Shown in pieces: positions 12,593-23,460 of a stretch of DNA of 64,000 nucleotides. The notes beneath the pieces are model-generated. The model did not search any database and was not told where the DNA came from. It was given only the letters and a program-made list of their open reading frames with translations. How positions within the stretch are numbered: the stretch's first letter is position 1; each line of letters starts with the position of its first letter. The position numbers and the translations under genes were made by a program. This DNA is from Lindgomyces ingoldianus. Taxonomy: Eukaryota; Ascomycota; Dothideomycetes; Pleosporales; Lindgomycetaceae. The stretch is from assembly GCF_010093535.1 (NCBI RefSeq), contig NW_022985195.1, positions 628,819 through 692,818 of the forward strand, written 5' to 3'.

Positions 12593-14011
12593 AAAGTTGC
12601 GCCCCGCCCCTCGTATTTCCTGGGCCAAACGCGTTGAAATGAGCATCTTTTCGCGCTGCCGGCCCTCGCTTCTCACCCACAGTTTTGGGCGCAAGCAGAC
12701 GAAGGCGTTAGCGACCAGAAATTGCAGACGCCGTTTTTGTTCTGAAGGCTCCGGAATGCGCGTGAGCGTTTGTATCGCCTTCGGAATCTGCTCGCTGCCC
12801 CAAACCCGTCGTCGTCGTCGTCCGGAATGAGCGACAATTGCCCATCAGCAGTGGCCGACCGCGGCCCATGGCCAGCGTGAACAGACTGCCGTGTTCCATT
12901 GCTATGCATCATCGTGTCCTCCGCATGGCAACGAGACGGAGGCACAAACTGATGTATCTGCAACGGGCGAGTAGAGCCCACGGCGATATTAGGTGCCGGC
13001 GGGGGATTGCTCGGGTTGCTAATATCAAACGGCCCAGTACGGCACCCTATAGGCCCGAATAGAGTATTGGGATAGAGAGGGAGCGATGCAGCTGGGAGAA
13101 GCTGGGGCTTTATGCTATCCTACTGCGATCTGGGCGTGGAGTATCAAACGTCGACCCCAAATGCCACTTACCCGCAGCTTCGCGCTCGCTCCCCTATGCT
13201 GCATCGGGAAAAGAATAGGCCAGCGCATTGCGAGAGCCATTGCTGGAGCGTACAATGCGTGAAAGTCGGTCAGGCAGCTCGCAAGACAGTTGAATGTAAT
13301 GATTGTTGCAAGACGCCGCCGAGCGTGGAGACGACCTGCACTGGTCCACGCTCGCGGCGCAACAGGAGCAGAAGCAGCAGGCAGTCCGTGCACCCTAGCC
13401 GCTTTTTGGACACCCCGTCCCTCTCAGGAGTCGTCTTCATCCAACTCTCCCACCGCCGCCGCCCACCTCACCTCCCTCTCTATTCTTTCCTTGTTGCTTG
13501 CACTTCTTGAGTACCCCGTCGTCCCCAGCGCCCTTCGTCGACATTGACGCCCATCGCTCGTCCAATGCTGGCTTGACCGTCCGCACGGGAGGCTTGGTAC
13601 ACGCTGCCAGCTCCGTCGATTTCACGACAGCCTCTCTAGACTCCAGTGCTACCGACGACTTTGTTGCATTCTACCCGCCTGTTTTAATAGACTCTCTGTT
13701 TTTTCCTTTGTTATTCCGTAGCCTTCACTTAATAGCCAATCCGACCACTTCGGCCTGGTGAAAGGGGTACGTCGTCAACAAATCTCCATCGCCCGCCCCG
13801 ACTTTCACTGTTTGGCCTGCCGCGCCCTCATCACGCCAACGAGCCATCGCCATCATCCAACGCCCTTGTCTTTACCTGCCGACGAACCCTCTGCTAACGA
13901 CATTGCTGCCTGCAGATAACCACCGCCTCGCTGCGGTTGCTGTCCACGCCAAAGACGTCCTCGCGTCGACCCACGATCGAGCACCTGACCACCAGCCTGT
14001 AGAGGGTCCCG

Positions 14012-16456
14012 ATGGCTCAGGTACTCGCGCCAATCGCTCAGACTACCGGCTCTATTACGATGCTGCATTCTTCTTCCGATGGCTTCCAACACCCCCAGGC
14101 ACAACAGCCCCATCATCCACAACCACGATCCAACCAGATGCCGCGGAGCCAGCTATACAACACGCAAAATGGGGCTGTAGGATATCGGAGCACGTCTTCG
14201 GCGCCCATTGCACCATATGCCTTCTCCAGCACGCCCCAGCTGCGGCAAGAAAACCGAGCGTCTTCAGCCCCTAGTCCATACACCCAACAACAGGCGGTGC
14301 AGCCGAGCAATGCTGCAAGGCTTGGCCATCCGTCCCACCCGTCGTCTTCATCAGACTCTACTGTGTCGACATCCGGCTCATCCAGCCGCTCCATGGCAGG
14401 ACAGCCAATGGCTTCAAAAGATGACATGGCGTTGGCTTCCGACGCGAGGAAATCGACCGCGGATAACTTTCCAGCTTCGACGGTAGCACTATCCACCTCC
14501 GTTCCTGACCTCACTCTATCCGCTCTAGACGCCCCTGTCAAGCCTTCTCCAGATCGCTATCGTCGGGGTGCTCGCCGAAACGAGTCTTCCAACGGAGCGA
14601 CGGCGTCTTCGTCCACCCCCACCCCTACTCAACAGTCACCCTCCATCGGGGCGACCCCGCAATCAGCAGCTTTGAAGATAAGCAGCGTGCCAGCGTTAAC
14701 GGCTCCCGAATTGCAGGCTCCATATCGGCCAGGTCACAATCGGGCTAATAGCGCCGATGACATGCAGCTACCACGACAAGGCCCAATCGACCAAGCTAAG
14801 CGTTATAGGAGGCGAAGTCTGAGTGGCTTTGAGGCCAGCTCAGTACCAAAGACAGGACCGGTGACCCCTATTTCAAGTGCTCCTATCACTTCTTCAACCA
14901 AACGACCAGCTCAGGATGTCAGACCGGCATCCAGCTCAAGTCGCCATGGGAGCCGACCCAGCTCTAGTCACGAGAGACAAGGCAGTGCAGGAAGCGTCTC
15001 TTCAAACACTTCCCGACCTTCGGTATGCTCACTCTAATTGGCCTTGTATGTGGGGACGCACTAACCGGTACACAGTCTCGACAAGATGCCACCTCTCTCC
15101 GCGCCTCTGGAATGAGCCCTGTCCTCCCCCCCTCAAGAAGCTCGAATGAACCTCCTCGGAGGACTGTTGCTCCCTCGCCTCTCTCAAAGCCTCTCTCACC
15201 TTCTGAACCTCCTAGCCCCGCGAAGAAGGCCGTGCAGCCGACTGCAGGCCCACCGAGTCCGGCCATGCAGCAGCTGAGCGTGATAAACGATAAGGAGTCG
15301 GGCAAGGGCATGAAATCGCGCTTGCGACGCGCGTTTTCTTTTGGTAGTGCAGCAGAGCTCCGTCGGGCTTCTGCTGAGAACAATATGTCTGCCGAGCGTG
15401 CAAAATTGCGAAAGGACAAATACCAAAACCAAAACGAACAGGATGTTGAGAATGATGCCATTATTGCGAAGCAAGAAGCGGCTGGAATTGGGGCTGGCAT
15501 CTACTCTGGACAAGGAGGGTTCTCTGGATCTACCGACAATTTGTCTATTTCGTCGACGGCTTCCTCGGCTTCGATTATGCTTCGAAAGATGGGTAGTGGC
15601 ATGAAGAGGGGTACAAGATCTATCAAAGGTCTTTTCAGGCCAAAGTCTGTCATTGGGGTTCCTGCCGCAGACACTGCTGTTACACAGGCAAGTGTAGGTC
15701 AGGTCTCCATGGTCACCGTGGAAGCAGAAAGGCAGAAGGTCAATGTCAATGCCGACCCCCATGATCAAGTCGGCGGCGGAACTGGTTACCCAAGGCTAGA
15801 ACGCAACTCTCTCGATGCAGTTCGAACTGCCAGTGATGTCGATGGTTTACCTAACCTCTCAACAACCGAGTCGTCAAGGAAGAGCATCGTTGGTGGGGAC
15901 CGAGAGCGTGCGGAAGTTCTTTCTTCCATGAAGAAAGGCATTTTGAAACGTGAGTTACAGAAACTCACCTTGTGGTTGTCGCTAACATCTTCTTAGGTAC
16001 TGGTACGAGCTCGGGCTCCTCTTCGCCCGTCGTTAAACCCACGGACATCCTGCATCCCAATGATTCGCCCAAGTCTAGCGCTCCAAGCACCCCGAACGAT
16101 GAGCACGCGCGTCCAGTTCATGTTCACATCAATGGAGAGGATTATTTTGGCCGGACTCCCCGTCTTCCGAACAACAGTACAAGGAGTCTTCCTAATACAC
16201 CACACGGGTCTAGGAACATCAGCTTCAGCCCCCGCCTCCAATTCCACGACGCATGGTCAAGCGCTGAATATGATCGTCGCGGAGATATTGCCACGTGCAA
16301 TAGGCTTACCCCTATGCTTGCACAACAGATCAAGGAAGAGCTCAATTCCTTCAAAATGGCAAGTGACCTCTTGGAGCTGCCATAGCGCACGTCACTAACA
16401 CTTTCCAGGAAATGGAAGTACACGAGATGTCAAAACCACACACCCATTTCTTCTAA
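14012..16456 (+). CDS. Ser-rich polarity scaffold with PP1-docking motif (Bni4-like)
   Basis: Four exons: 14012-15022, 15076-15949, 15997-16358 and 16409-16456, giving 764 aa. The last intron has a GC donor (ATG|gcaagt) and ends ctttccag. The protein is mostly low-complexity Ser/Pro/Thr sequence. A basic block KSRLRRAFSFGSAAELRRAS and a coiled stretch (RAKLRKDKYQNQNEQ) sit in the middle. Around residues 701-722 it reads NISFSPRLQFHDAW, then SSAEYDRRGD: an RVxF-like plus hydrophobic-pair plus YDRR array known in PP1 regulators such as spinophilin. The C-terminus ends KMEMEVHEMSKPHTHFF. Yeast Bni4 tethers PP1 (Glc7) and chitin synthase at the septin ring; a similar role at septa or tips is inferred. 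Without the small last exon the tail would be lost. The PP1-binding call is stronger than the Bni4 orthology call. Confidence 0.78.
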
Positions 16457-17918
16457 TGATTATGCATCCACATATGGACATTATGGCGTCTTGGCGAATA
16501 ACTTTTCAACTTCAATTGGGTTTGGTTTGGAGCAAACAGCATTCATGAGTTGACCCTAGCTCTGTTCCATTTCTGGTTACGACGGACTTATCTCCATGTC
16601 TTTCGGGAACTGCAAGCGAACCACGGGGCATTTCATCTGTCTTCAATAGCGAGCATATCAGCCAGATAGTGAGGAGCTTACTTGCGAGTGAGCAAGCGAA
16701 GTTGTGTCGGCAGGGAAAAAGCAAGCAGGTGGCACACGCTAGGGGTTTAAGTTTCCTTGCCTTCACTGTCTCTATCTGTCCTCCTTTAGCACATGTGTCT
16801 TTAGGATTTCCATCTCTCATTGTCTGTTTCGTGCACATGGTGTGGTATGGCTTTCTCTTTATCTCTCTTCTCGATCTTTCTTTTTTATGTTTTCTCTATC
16901 GTGGTGCACCGTAGAGAAAAATGCGGGAGGACAAGGCTGGCTTCAGTGTCCTCTTGGGGTTTGCTTGCTTTATTGAAGGAGGCCCCGTCTTAATTAAGCC
17001 AATGATTGGAAAGAAAGCTCTTCTTCCAAGATTGGATGTCCGATGCGCAGTTTTGTGGCCAAGTTTGTTGATGTCGTGCGCACTGAGAGTTTTCGGGCCG
17101 TTATCTTTTTCGAGGCGGTCAGGGAAGAGGAAGGGTCGGACATGGAGATTTAGTCCAACCAACCAGATTCCTAAGCACCTCCACACCTTCTCTGTGCCAT
17201 TGACGTGACCTGCTGTTGTGAAGAAGTGTTCCTTCGTGCTTGAACGACGGTCCATGCTTCCATTGACCAAGTGAGGACATTCCTCCGCCTTAGGCGTGCT
17301 GTTGACATATAATCCTTTGTCAATCACATAAAAATCCCTTGCCGATCGCATAAGGCTCTCGCTCGAGGACCCTGATGGCGGTGACACAAGAACCGTGCCC
17401 GTTTCCAAGTATTTTCCGCGCCGTCTCCTTGCCTTCCATTTATGGAACTCTTCGATGCGGACCGGGGTTGTACCGTTATTGATTCTGAAGTCTTTGGAGA
17501 CGATCCTCCGGAATCAAGGTGTGCCCCATGACCATAGTCCATGCATCCCATCATGCTTGGCAAGATAGCGGGAGCGCGCGGGAAGAGCGAATATCTCCAT
17601 CCGAATTGGTGTCATGGGAGTGGATCGCGAGGCGAAACTGGAGTGAGGGGATAGCCGCACGTGTACTCAACCTGGGATTTTCTGAGACCCAAGATGTGAT
17701 TACGAAAGTCTCCAGGGGCGCCTACTAAGCTCCGCGAGTAGACCGCAATCTGAATTCGCTGGGCAAGCATGGATCATAGGTTGAGTTGGTAGCTAGATCA
17801 CGTGCCCCGGCTCGCTTGGAGTAGTGTGCCAAGGCTTGATCTCCGCACTTGAATTTCTCATTTGCGAGTTGAACGTCAGGTAACGCCATCTTTGACGACA
17901 ACACCCACATTCATCACA
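16457..17918. other. Region between Bni4-like gene and RPS25
   Basis: Contains the 3' end of the upstream gene and the RPS25 promoter. A minus-strand open frame from about 17515 down to 16896 reads like coding sequence (for example IEEFHKWKARRRGKYLETG) but has no ATG at its head, and I do not recognise the family; it is reported as a finding, not as a gene. Pyrimidine-rich sequence at 16740-16900 is probably UTR. Confidence 0.4.
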
Positions 17919-18598
17919 ATGGTATGTAAATTGCATCCTAAGGGCGAAGTAAGAGGAGGTTTGGGAGAGGCTAATAAGAAACAGGCACCCGCAGCAACCG
18001 GCGGCAAGAAGCAGAAGAAGAAGTGGTCGAAGGGAAAGGGTACGTGAACCATGAATTTTACAACGACGGACTCAGTACACCTCGCAAAATTCCTTTCGCC
18101 GAATTTCGCCCACTATATCTTTGGCGTCCATCTTTCTCGCTCTCCCTGTGGTCCTTCTGAGCTCTCAAATTCCAGCGCGTCCAACCAAGAGTGCCACCAC
18201 TGACAACCCTCACAGTTAAGGACAAGGCCAACCATGCTGTCGTCCTCGATAAGCAGACCTCAGACAAGCTCCAGAAGGATGTCCAATCCTACCGCCTGAT
18301 CACCGTCGCTACCCTCGTCGACCGTCTGAAGATCAACGGATCGTTGGCTCGGAGAGCGCTTGCGGATTTGGAGGAGAAGGGTTTGATTAAGAAGGTTGTT
18401 GGACACTCCAAGTTGAGCATCTACAGTACGTTCTCCTTCCATGTTAATCTTTCCCGAAGTTGTAGCAATACGCCTGGGAAATGTTCTCGGAGAATGCCAG
18501 ATTCCTCAATAGATCTTGGATCTGCACCGAGGAAATTATAAATCTCAGAAACCAAGCTAATGCACCCAACAGCACGAGCAGTCGGCGCCACAGACTAA
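17919..18598 (+). CDS. rps25: 40S ribosomal protein eS25 (RPS25)
   Basis: Four exons: 17919-17921, 17985-18039, 18216-18425 and 18573-18598; 97 aa. Exon 1 is only the start codon, followed at once by gtatgt, and exon 4 codes for the last eight residues plus stop (phase-1 junction, ACA across the splice). The Lys-rich N-terminus GGKKQKKKWSKGKGKDK, the core DVQSYRLITVATLVDRLKIN and the tail SKLSIYTRAVGATD are all standard eS25. It is a 40S head protein needed for some IRES-driven initiation. Single-codon first exons are common in fungal ribosomal protein genes and place an intron right after the ATG. The neighbouring Bni4-like gene is transcribed in the same direction and is unrelated. Confidence 0.96.
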
Positions 18599-19581
18599 AC
18601 AACCTCGCATCCAAACGACAAGAAAACGAAAATTGGTGGATGCGTTCCTTCTTGGGGTTCCTGTTTTCTCTTTACCAACCTTCTTCCTCTTTCCCATTAT
18701 CGGCGGCGTATCACGATGAAATAAGGTCATCATACATTTGGGCATGGCGGACATGATATGAGAGGACGAGCCCGGGGGTAGCCTCATGGGTTCAGATTAT
18801 GTATCGAAATGAGAAGGCCACAAGGAATGGATCCAAGATGTGCATTAACGCCAGTTGCGGTGTCGCTTTCGTGATTGGCGTATGAGTCGTGTGAAATCAT
18901 GAATAAGGTGGAGATTGTGATGAATGTCTTGATATTGACATGGTAACAACACCTTCCTAGAGGTTGTGGAGACTTTCGAGGCTCCCTCTCGTCCTCGGAC
19001 TATATCTTGACTCACTGTCCATTTGACCTGCATTCTATTCTCATCTTTTCGACAATTTAAACGAATTCTCTGCACATTCAGCTTTGTGCCTTTCACGTAA
19101 CACACGATCTGAAGATCCCGAGTCATTGAAAAATCATCAATTAAGCCAGGGTTTAATATTCTATCAACTACAGTTTAGAAACTAGTTTTAATAAAAAATA
19201 AGAACCAATATCAATAAACGATGAGGCTTTAACAGCCTGCCCCTGGATCTGGTAAATTCTGAGCAATTGGACTTGATACACTGCTGCAATTGTCGAAGAA
19301 CGTGTCGTCTGTCCATGGCGCAACGTAAGATGAATGCAGCACAAAATCCAAAATTTCTCCGGATACTCTAGTCCGATGTATTTCAAGCTAATGAACAAGA
19401 AAAAATGTGTTTAGCACACTGGCATGCTTTAGGAGTATCAATATGCAACCCAGTTCAACAACCCCCAAACAAAGAGGACCACACTTCTCAACTCCCACCA
19501 GTCAATTAGCCCCCAATCCTCGAGCCCAAGTAGCGACTAGCTCTTTCAAAATATTCCAAGGAAGAAGAAAAAAAAAGGGAA
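18599..19581. other. Intergenic, no supported gene
   Basis: RPS25 3' flank and AT-rich spacer. Minus-strand frames at 18845-19398 are short and read like chance. No regulatory element is clear. Confidence 0.4.
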
Positions 19582-19700
19582 ACATACAACAGCCTGTATT
19601 CGCTGCTGGTCACCCACACAACTACTACTAGACCGGCCGCAAGCTTAGATATTCGAAAGCAGACGGGATCGCTCGGTTTCTTGCGCCTTTGGTCGTATGT
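19582..19700 (-). rRNA. 5S rRNA-like sequence, probably a degenerate copy
   Basis: Read on the minus strand it begins ACATACGACCAAAGGCGC and ends GGCTGTTGTATGT, the typical 5' and 3' ends of fungal 5S rRNA, about 119 nt apart; the two ends pair as helix I. Helix II is intact (GGCGCAAG with CTTGCGGCC). The normally invariant stretch AGTTGGGTGGG/TGACCACCAGCGAAT is altered to AGTTGTGTGGGTGACC, then AGCAGCGAATA, with extra bases before it (TAGTAGTAGT). Those changes fall in the internal control region used by TFIIIA, so this copy may be a pseudogene. A T-run follows after a short CCC gap. Dispersed single 5S genes are normal in Pezizomycotina. Confidence 0.65.
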
Positions 19701-20204
19701 GCTTGATAAGCCAAGGAGAGTGGTATATATTGCTGAGTTGGGCAGGGGACTTGGGGTGGAGGATGGGCTCGGATTCGGAATTTCGGTGCGTAGGAAGGAG
19801 CGGTGGAAAACTGGGATGTTGAATCTGTGGGGTGTGAGTGGGTGTGGGAGACTTGGTCGTGATAGTGGCTTGGGAAGAGAGGGATTGAGATTTTTTTTTT
19901 TTCAAGGATCTTGGGTTTTGGAGATTTGACGAGTTTTGGATTGGGAAATTTTGAAGTTGTATTATTGGTGAAGGGACTCCACCCTGGAGAATTTGTTGAA
20001 GGGAATTTTTTGAGATGCGCGGCTTCTTTTGAAAATATTTGGAGTTGCGTTGAATCATTTTGAAGTCTCAGGTACGTGGCGTTCTGCTAGTTTACATGTC
20101 AAGTTCGTTGTGTCTATTTCATACCTCCATCCTATCCTATATTGGCTTCGCAACTTTCTCCCATTTTTAGAACCCTCGCCATCTATTTTACCGTCAAATG
20201 CCTT
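19701..20204. other. Intergenic spacer
   Basis: No supported gene. It lies between the 5S-like sequence and the stop codon of the MAPR gene; a T9-10 run sits near 19891. Overlapping open frames on both strands are low-complexity. Confidence 0.4.
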
Positions 20205-21158
20205 CTACTCCTCCACATCTTTCCTGACAGGCCGACTCTTCTCCGCATGCTCACACAATGTCCTCTTCTCGAGTTTCTGCAGCCACCCTTTCTCCCTCAC
20301 CACCTCTCCCGCCTTGAAATACGGCTTCCCCTTATCACCTCGAAACATCTGATGCCAGTGCTCAAGGCCCTCTTTGACCTGCTTCCTCGCCTTCCGCAGC
20401 TCTTGCGCATGGCGATTCTTGATCTGCGATTTTGAGAGCGGTGTGCGCCGCTTATCATGACTTCTGGCTTTCCGGTGTTGCTCAGCGGGATCATTTGGAT
20501 CTGCGACTTGGGTCTCCTTTCCGGCCACTGGGTCGTAGGATTGGGCTTCCGTGTGTTTCTCGCCTGCCGTGTCGTCCAGCGGGGCGTCAACGGGCATGTA
20601 CATCTGTTCCACACCCCTCAAATCCGGCGTCAAATCTTCCTGGAAACATCCTGTAAGGAAGGCGCGGGCGGCATCGCGGCCCGCGAAGAAGTGGTAGGAC
20701 CCGCCGGGGCCGTATGTCTGGGGCGAGGCAGAGACATCGTATATGGTGCCGTTGAGGGCGAGGTAGATGGGTTTTTTGGGGTCGGTGCCGTCATATGCGA
20801 GGAGTTGGTCGTCGGTTAGGAAGACGCCACCTTGCTTAAAATACCGTTAGCTTTGAGGAAATCTCGTAGATTATTAGATATAAGGAGAGCTGTGCTAACC
20901 TACCCACAAAGCCTTCCACTCCCTAGCTCGAGTCCACCAAGGATTGTATCCCCATGTCATCGACTCCCCCGATGTAGATAGATAGCTCATGCCACAGCTC
21001 AGTACTAACATACCCGCCAGTATCCGTAATACATCGATCACTGAAAGGGCTGGCGCGCTATCATTGGATGCGGACTTCTCCGATTTTACGACCTCAGGGG
21101 CTGAGGAAGATGGTGTCTTCGAGGAGGCAGACGCGGTCTGGCGATACCGGGCCGCCAT
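20205..21158 (-). CDS. Membrane-anchored cytochrome b5-like haem/steroid-binding protein (MAPR family)
   Basis: Two exons on the minus strand: 21158-20904 and 20834-20205; 294 aa. The donor is TGG|gtaggt, and the acceptor ttttaag|CAAGGTGG lies 9 nt after a ctaac branch point. The next AG would shift the frame into a stop. Order: a Ser/Ala-rich cytosolic N-terminus, one membrane segment (about residues 41-62, VLRILAGMLVLSCGMSYL), then the MAPR cytochrome b5-like fold: FLTDDQLLAYDGTDPKKPIY, LNGTIYDVSASPQTYGPGG, SYHFFAGRDAARAFLTGCF and LTPDLRGVEQMY. The Tyr of QTYGPGG and SYHFF match haem-ligand regions of PGRMC1/Dap1. Unlike short yeast Dap1, it has a long charged C-terminal tail after the fold (WHQMFRGDKGKPYFKAGEV, then WLQKLEKRTLC). 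Relatives support sterol-synthesis P450s; that role here is inferred. The promoter holds a GTGTGTAGATG minisatellite. Confidence 0.88.
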
Positions 21159-21175
21159 GGTTGGTGTGTGCGGGT

Positions 21176-21259
21176 GGTATGTGTAGATGGTGTGTGTAGA
21201 TGGTGTGTGTAGATGGTGTGTAGATGGTGTGTGTAGATGGTGTGTGTAAATGGGGTGTG
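21176..21259. repeat. GTGTGTAGATG-type minisatellite
   Basis: Six or seven imperfect copies of an 8-12 bp unit (tagatggtgtg with a variable number of gt) lie immediately upstream of the ATG of the minus-strand MAPR gene. The tract is in its 5' UTR or core promoter, so its length could vary between strains. Confidence 0.85.
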
Positions 21260-22073
21260 GTTTGGGTGTTTGGAAATTTGGGTCGGGTTGGGAGGAGATT
21301 GATGATGTGAACTTATGGGTAAACGTTCCTGCACATCGCCATCAACAAACCATTCCATGCTGCATAAACCGGTGAAGATTGGGCCTACCTGTCTGCTTAC
21401 CGGCTTCCTTGGTCCTTCCTTGATAGCCAGCCAGCTAAAATCAACGTCCACGGGTCTAGGTCAACTCGGTAGTCAGCTCTTCAACGATTAGCGCGAAGTC
21501 TCAATTTGAACAAATTCGTTTCAAGCCTCTACTCTCTGGCCATGGTGGCCTTTGGCTTTTACAATCTGTGCACCCGGACCGCAGCCCCGCTTTGAATAGA
21601 TTGATGCAGAAACCCTGGAAGACTGGCTCGGGGTTAAAGTGCCTCACACCATGTTACAGCCGCGAAGGAAACAGCTTGGCGGATGTCATTGCCACGTGTG
21701 TCAGCCACTACCACTAGCCACAGTGGAGATGATCGTCAAGCCCCCAGACTGGGAAGTTTTTGGCGACCTGTACGGGTTCAGAGCGGAATCATAGGACTCC
21801 GTTTTATTTTCTCTTTTTATGCTTAGCATGTTAACGTTTGGCAAGTCAACGAAGCTTTCAGAATCCACGCCTAGCAAGATTTGAATCGACAAGTGGATTC
21901 CATTCACCAACGGATCCTATGTCCATATAGTACAAGCACCCATAGGATCTAAAGCCCACCGTATTCGAAGTGTAAAACACGCTAGGCTCGTACATATCCA
22001 GTATATATATGTGTGTACTTTTCCAATACGCCTTAAAATGCAATGATTCCAGAACCACAAATTTTCAACGCAG
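21260..22073. other. Intergenic between MAPR and Gtr2 genes
   Basis: Probably holds the upstream promoter of the MAPR gene and the 3' flank of the Gtr2 gene. No gene supported; minus-strand frames at 21701-22114 are short. Confidence 0.4.
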
Positions 22074-23460
22074 TCACTCCTCCGATGTCGTCTGTGGGAC
22101 ATCGCGCTCAGCACGAGGAAACACTTGCTTTAAGGCTGCCTGGAAAACGCCCACGTTGTAGTCGATGACTGCTTTCTTCTCTGCTGGGCTGTCGTCACCC
22201 ATCAAGCAGATCAGGGCGAGATATCTACATCAGTCAGCCCGCGTTGTTAACGATATGGATGGGGTTTGCGCACTTGTTGATCTCCCGTAGGTAGAGGTAG
22301 TTGTTGCCTTTCCTCTCCATTGTGATCAAGCTCTCCGCATCATTGTTCCCCGTCTCGGCAATCTCAGAGTGTCCATTTTCGGCCGGTCGATCCCATCCGT
22401 AAATTTCACTAACATCGATCACTACATCGATGTAGTCGGAACATATCTCATAACTGCCAATATCCGTTGGGCTTGTGTCTGTAGCGATGTATATCTTGCT
22501 CATGATGTCGAAGAGATACGCCTTCTCGATATGACAGGTACTACATAGACTGTTGAGTAGTGCCTCCAGTGTTGGAAGTTGTGGTATCAGTTTCTGAATG
22601 ACTTTTGAGAAAGCCTCGAAGATTGAGTGATCGTAGATGCTCGTCTGGTAGAAGGATACGGGGGCATTTTCGTAACCATTGTCGGACAATTCATCCTGAA
22701 CACGCTGGATGATGTCTCGGAACGTATCGCTTTTGTAGTCTTCAGAAAGGCCGTCCACTTTATGAACAAAGACCTCCACGTTGATGTTTGGGTACGAGTT
22801 TTGGAGATTGAGGATGGTCATGTTCAGGCGCATGATAGCTTCAAGGTATTCATCTTGAGCGTCGATGACCCAAATCAGTGCTCCGATCTCCTCAAAGATA
22901 TTGTCAACATCGAAGGCCGGATCGAAATAATCAAGATGGCCAGGGAAATCCCACACTTGGAAATCCATGAAGGAGCTGTACCTCTCAGTCAGCTCTCACT
23001 TGTACTGGGAAAGGCAGCAGAGTGGACTAACTGCATGGACTCCTTCTTGATACGAGTCGTAGTCTCTATATAGAGCGTCTCGCTTGGTGGTAGTTTGTGA
23101 AAGACGACGCTGGAGATTGATGATTTGCCACTCCTGCAAGGGTTAAACAGTCAGCCAAGCAAACCTGAAGCGGGACGTACACATCACCAGCACACACCTT
23201 CTCTGGCCCATTAGTAGTAGCCGGGGTTTGCCGTCACCAGCTTTGCTATTAGGAAGTCTTCCAGTGTGATAGCGAGGAGGTACCGGGCTGGGTGGAACAT
23301 CTGCATCCGGCAAGTCCTGAAGATATCGCATTAGTGTGAGTTGAGCGCCAGGTTTCAAGCGCGAAGACCCCGCCTGGGGGGCTTCGCCGTGCTCGGATAG
23401 CGGCTCGTCGGGGTGGGAACGCTGAGAATGTGCAGACAGACGGCGGTGACTCGAATCCAT
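22074..23460 (-). CDS. gtr2: Rag-family GTPase Gtr2 (RagC/D homolog)
   Basis: Four minus-strand exons: 23460-23198, 23133-23032, 22975-22274 and 22224-22074; 405 aa. All junctions restore frame. The G1 loop is split by intron 1 ([19 protein letters not shown]). It is followed by [18 protein letters not shown] and G3 [15 protein letters not shown] guanine-base motif [13 protein letters not shown] is present, and the C-terminal roadblock domain ends in [18 protein letters not shown] and [20 protein letters not shown]. Gtr2 pairs with Gtr1 on the vacuole membrane in the EGO/Ragulator complex and signals amino acids to TORC1. The N-terminal 80 residues are a low-complexity extension. A small first part of the G domain and the last exon are separated by short introns. 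Confidence 0.94.

Larger units (their letters stand above)
8259..14011. other. 5.7 kb gene-poor region with simple repeats
   Basis: No gene is supported over this stretch. Open frames (for example 10307-10621 minus, 11147-11410 plus and 12673-12981 minus) are short, begin at non-ATG codons or overlap in several frames, and show no recognised family. Visible structure is limited to tandem repeats at 9941-9969 and 11646-11675 and a C-rich tract at 12571-12592. The 13430-14011 part is pyrimidine-rich and reads like the leader of the 14012 gene, with a possible 5' UTR intron from about 13767 (ggGTACGT) to the ctgcctgcag acceptor at about 13917. Confidence 0.45.
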
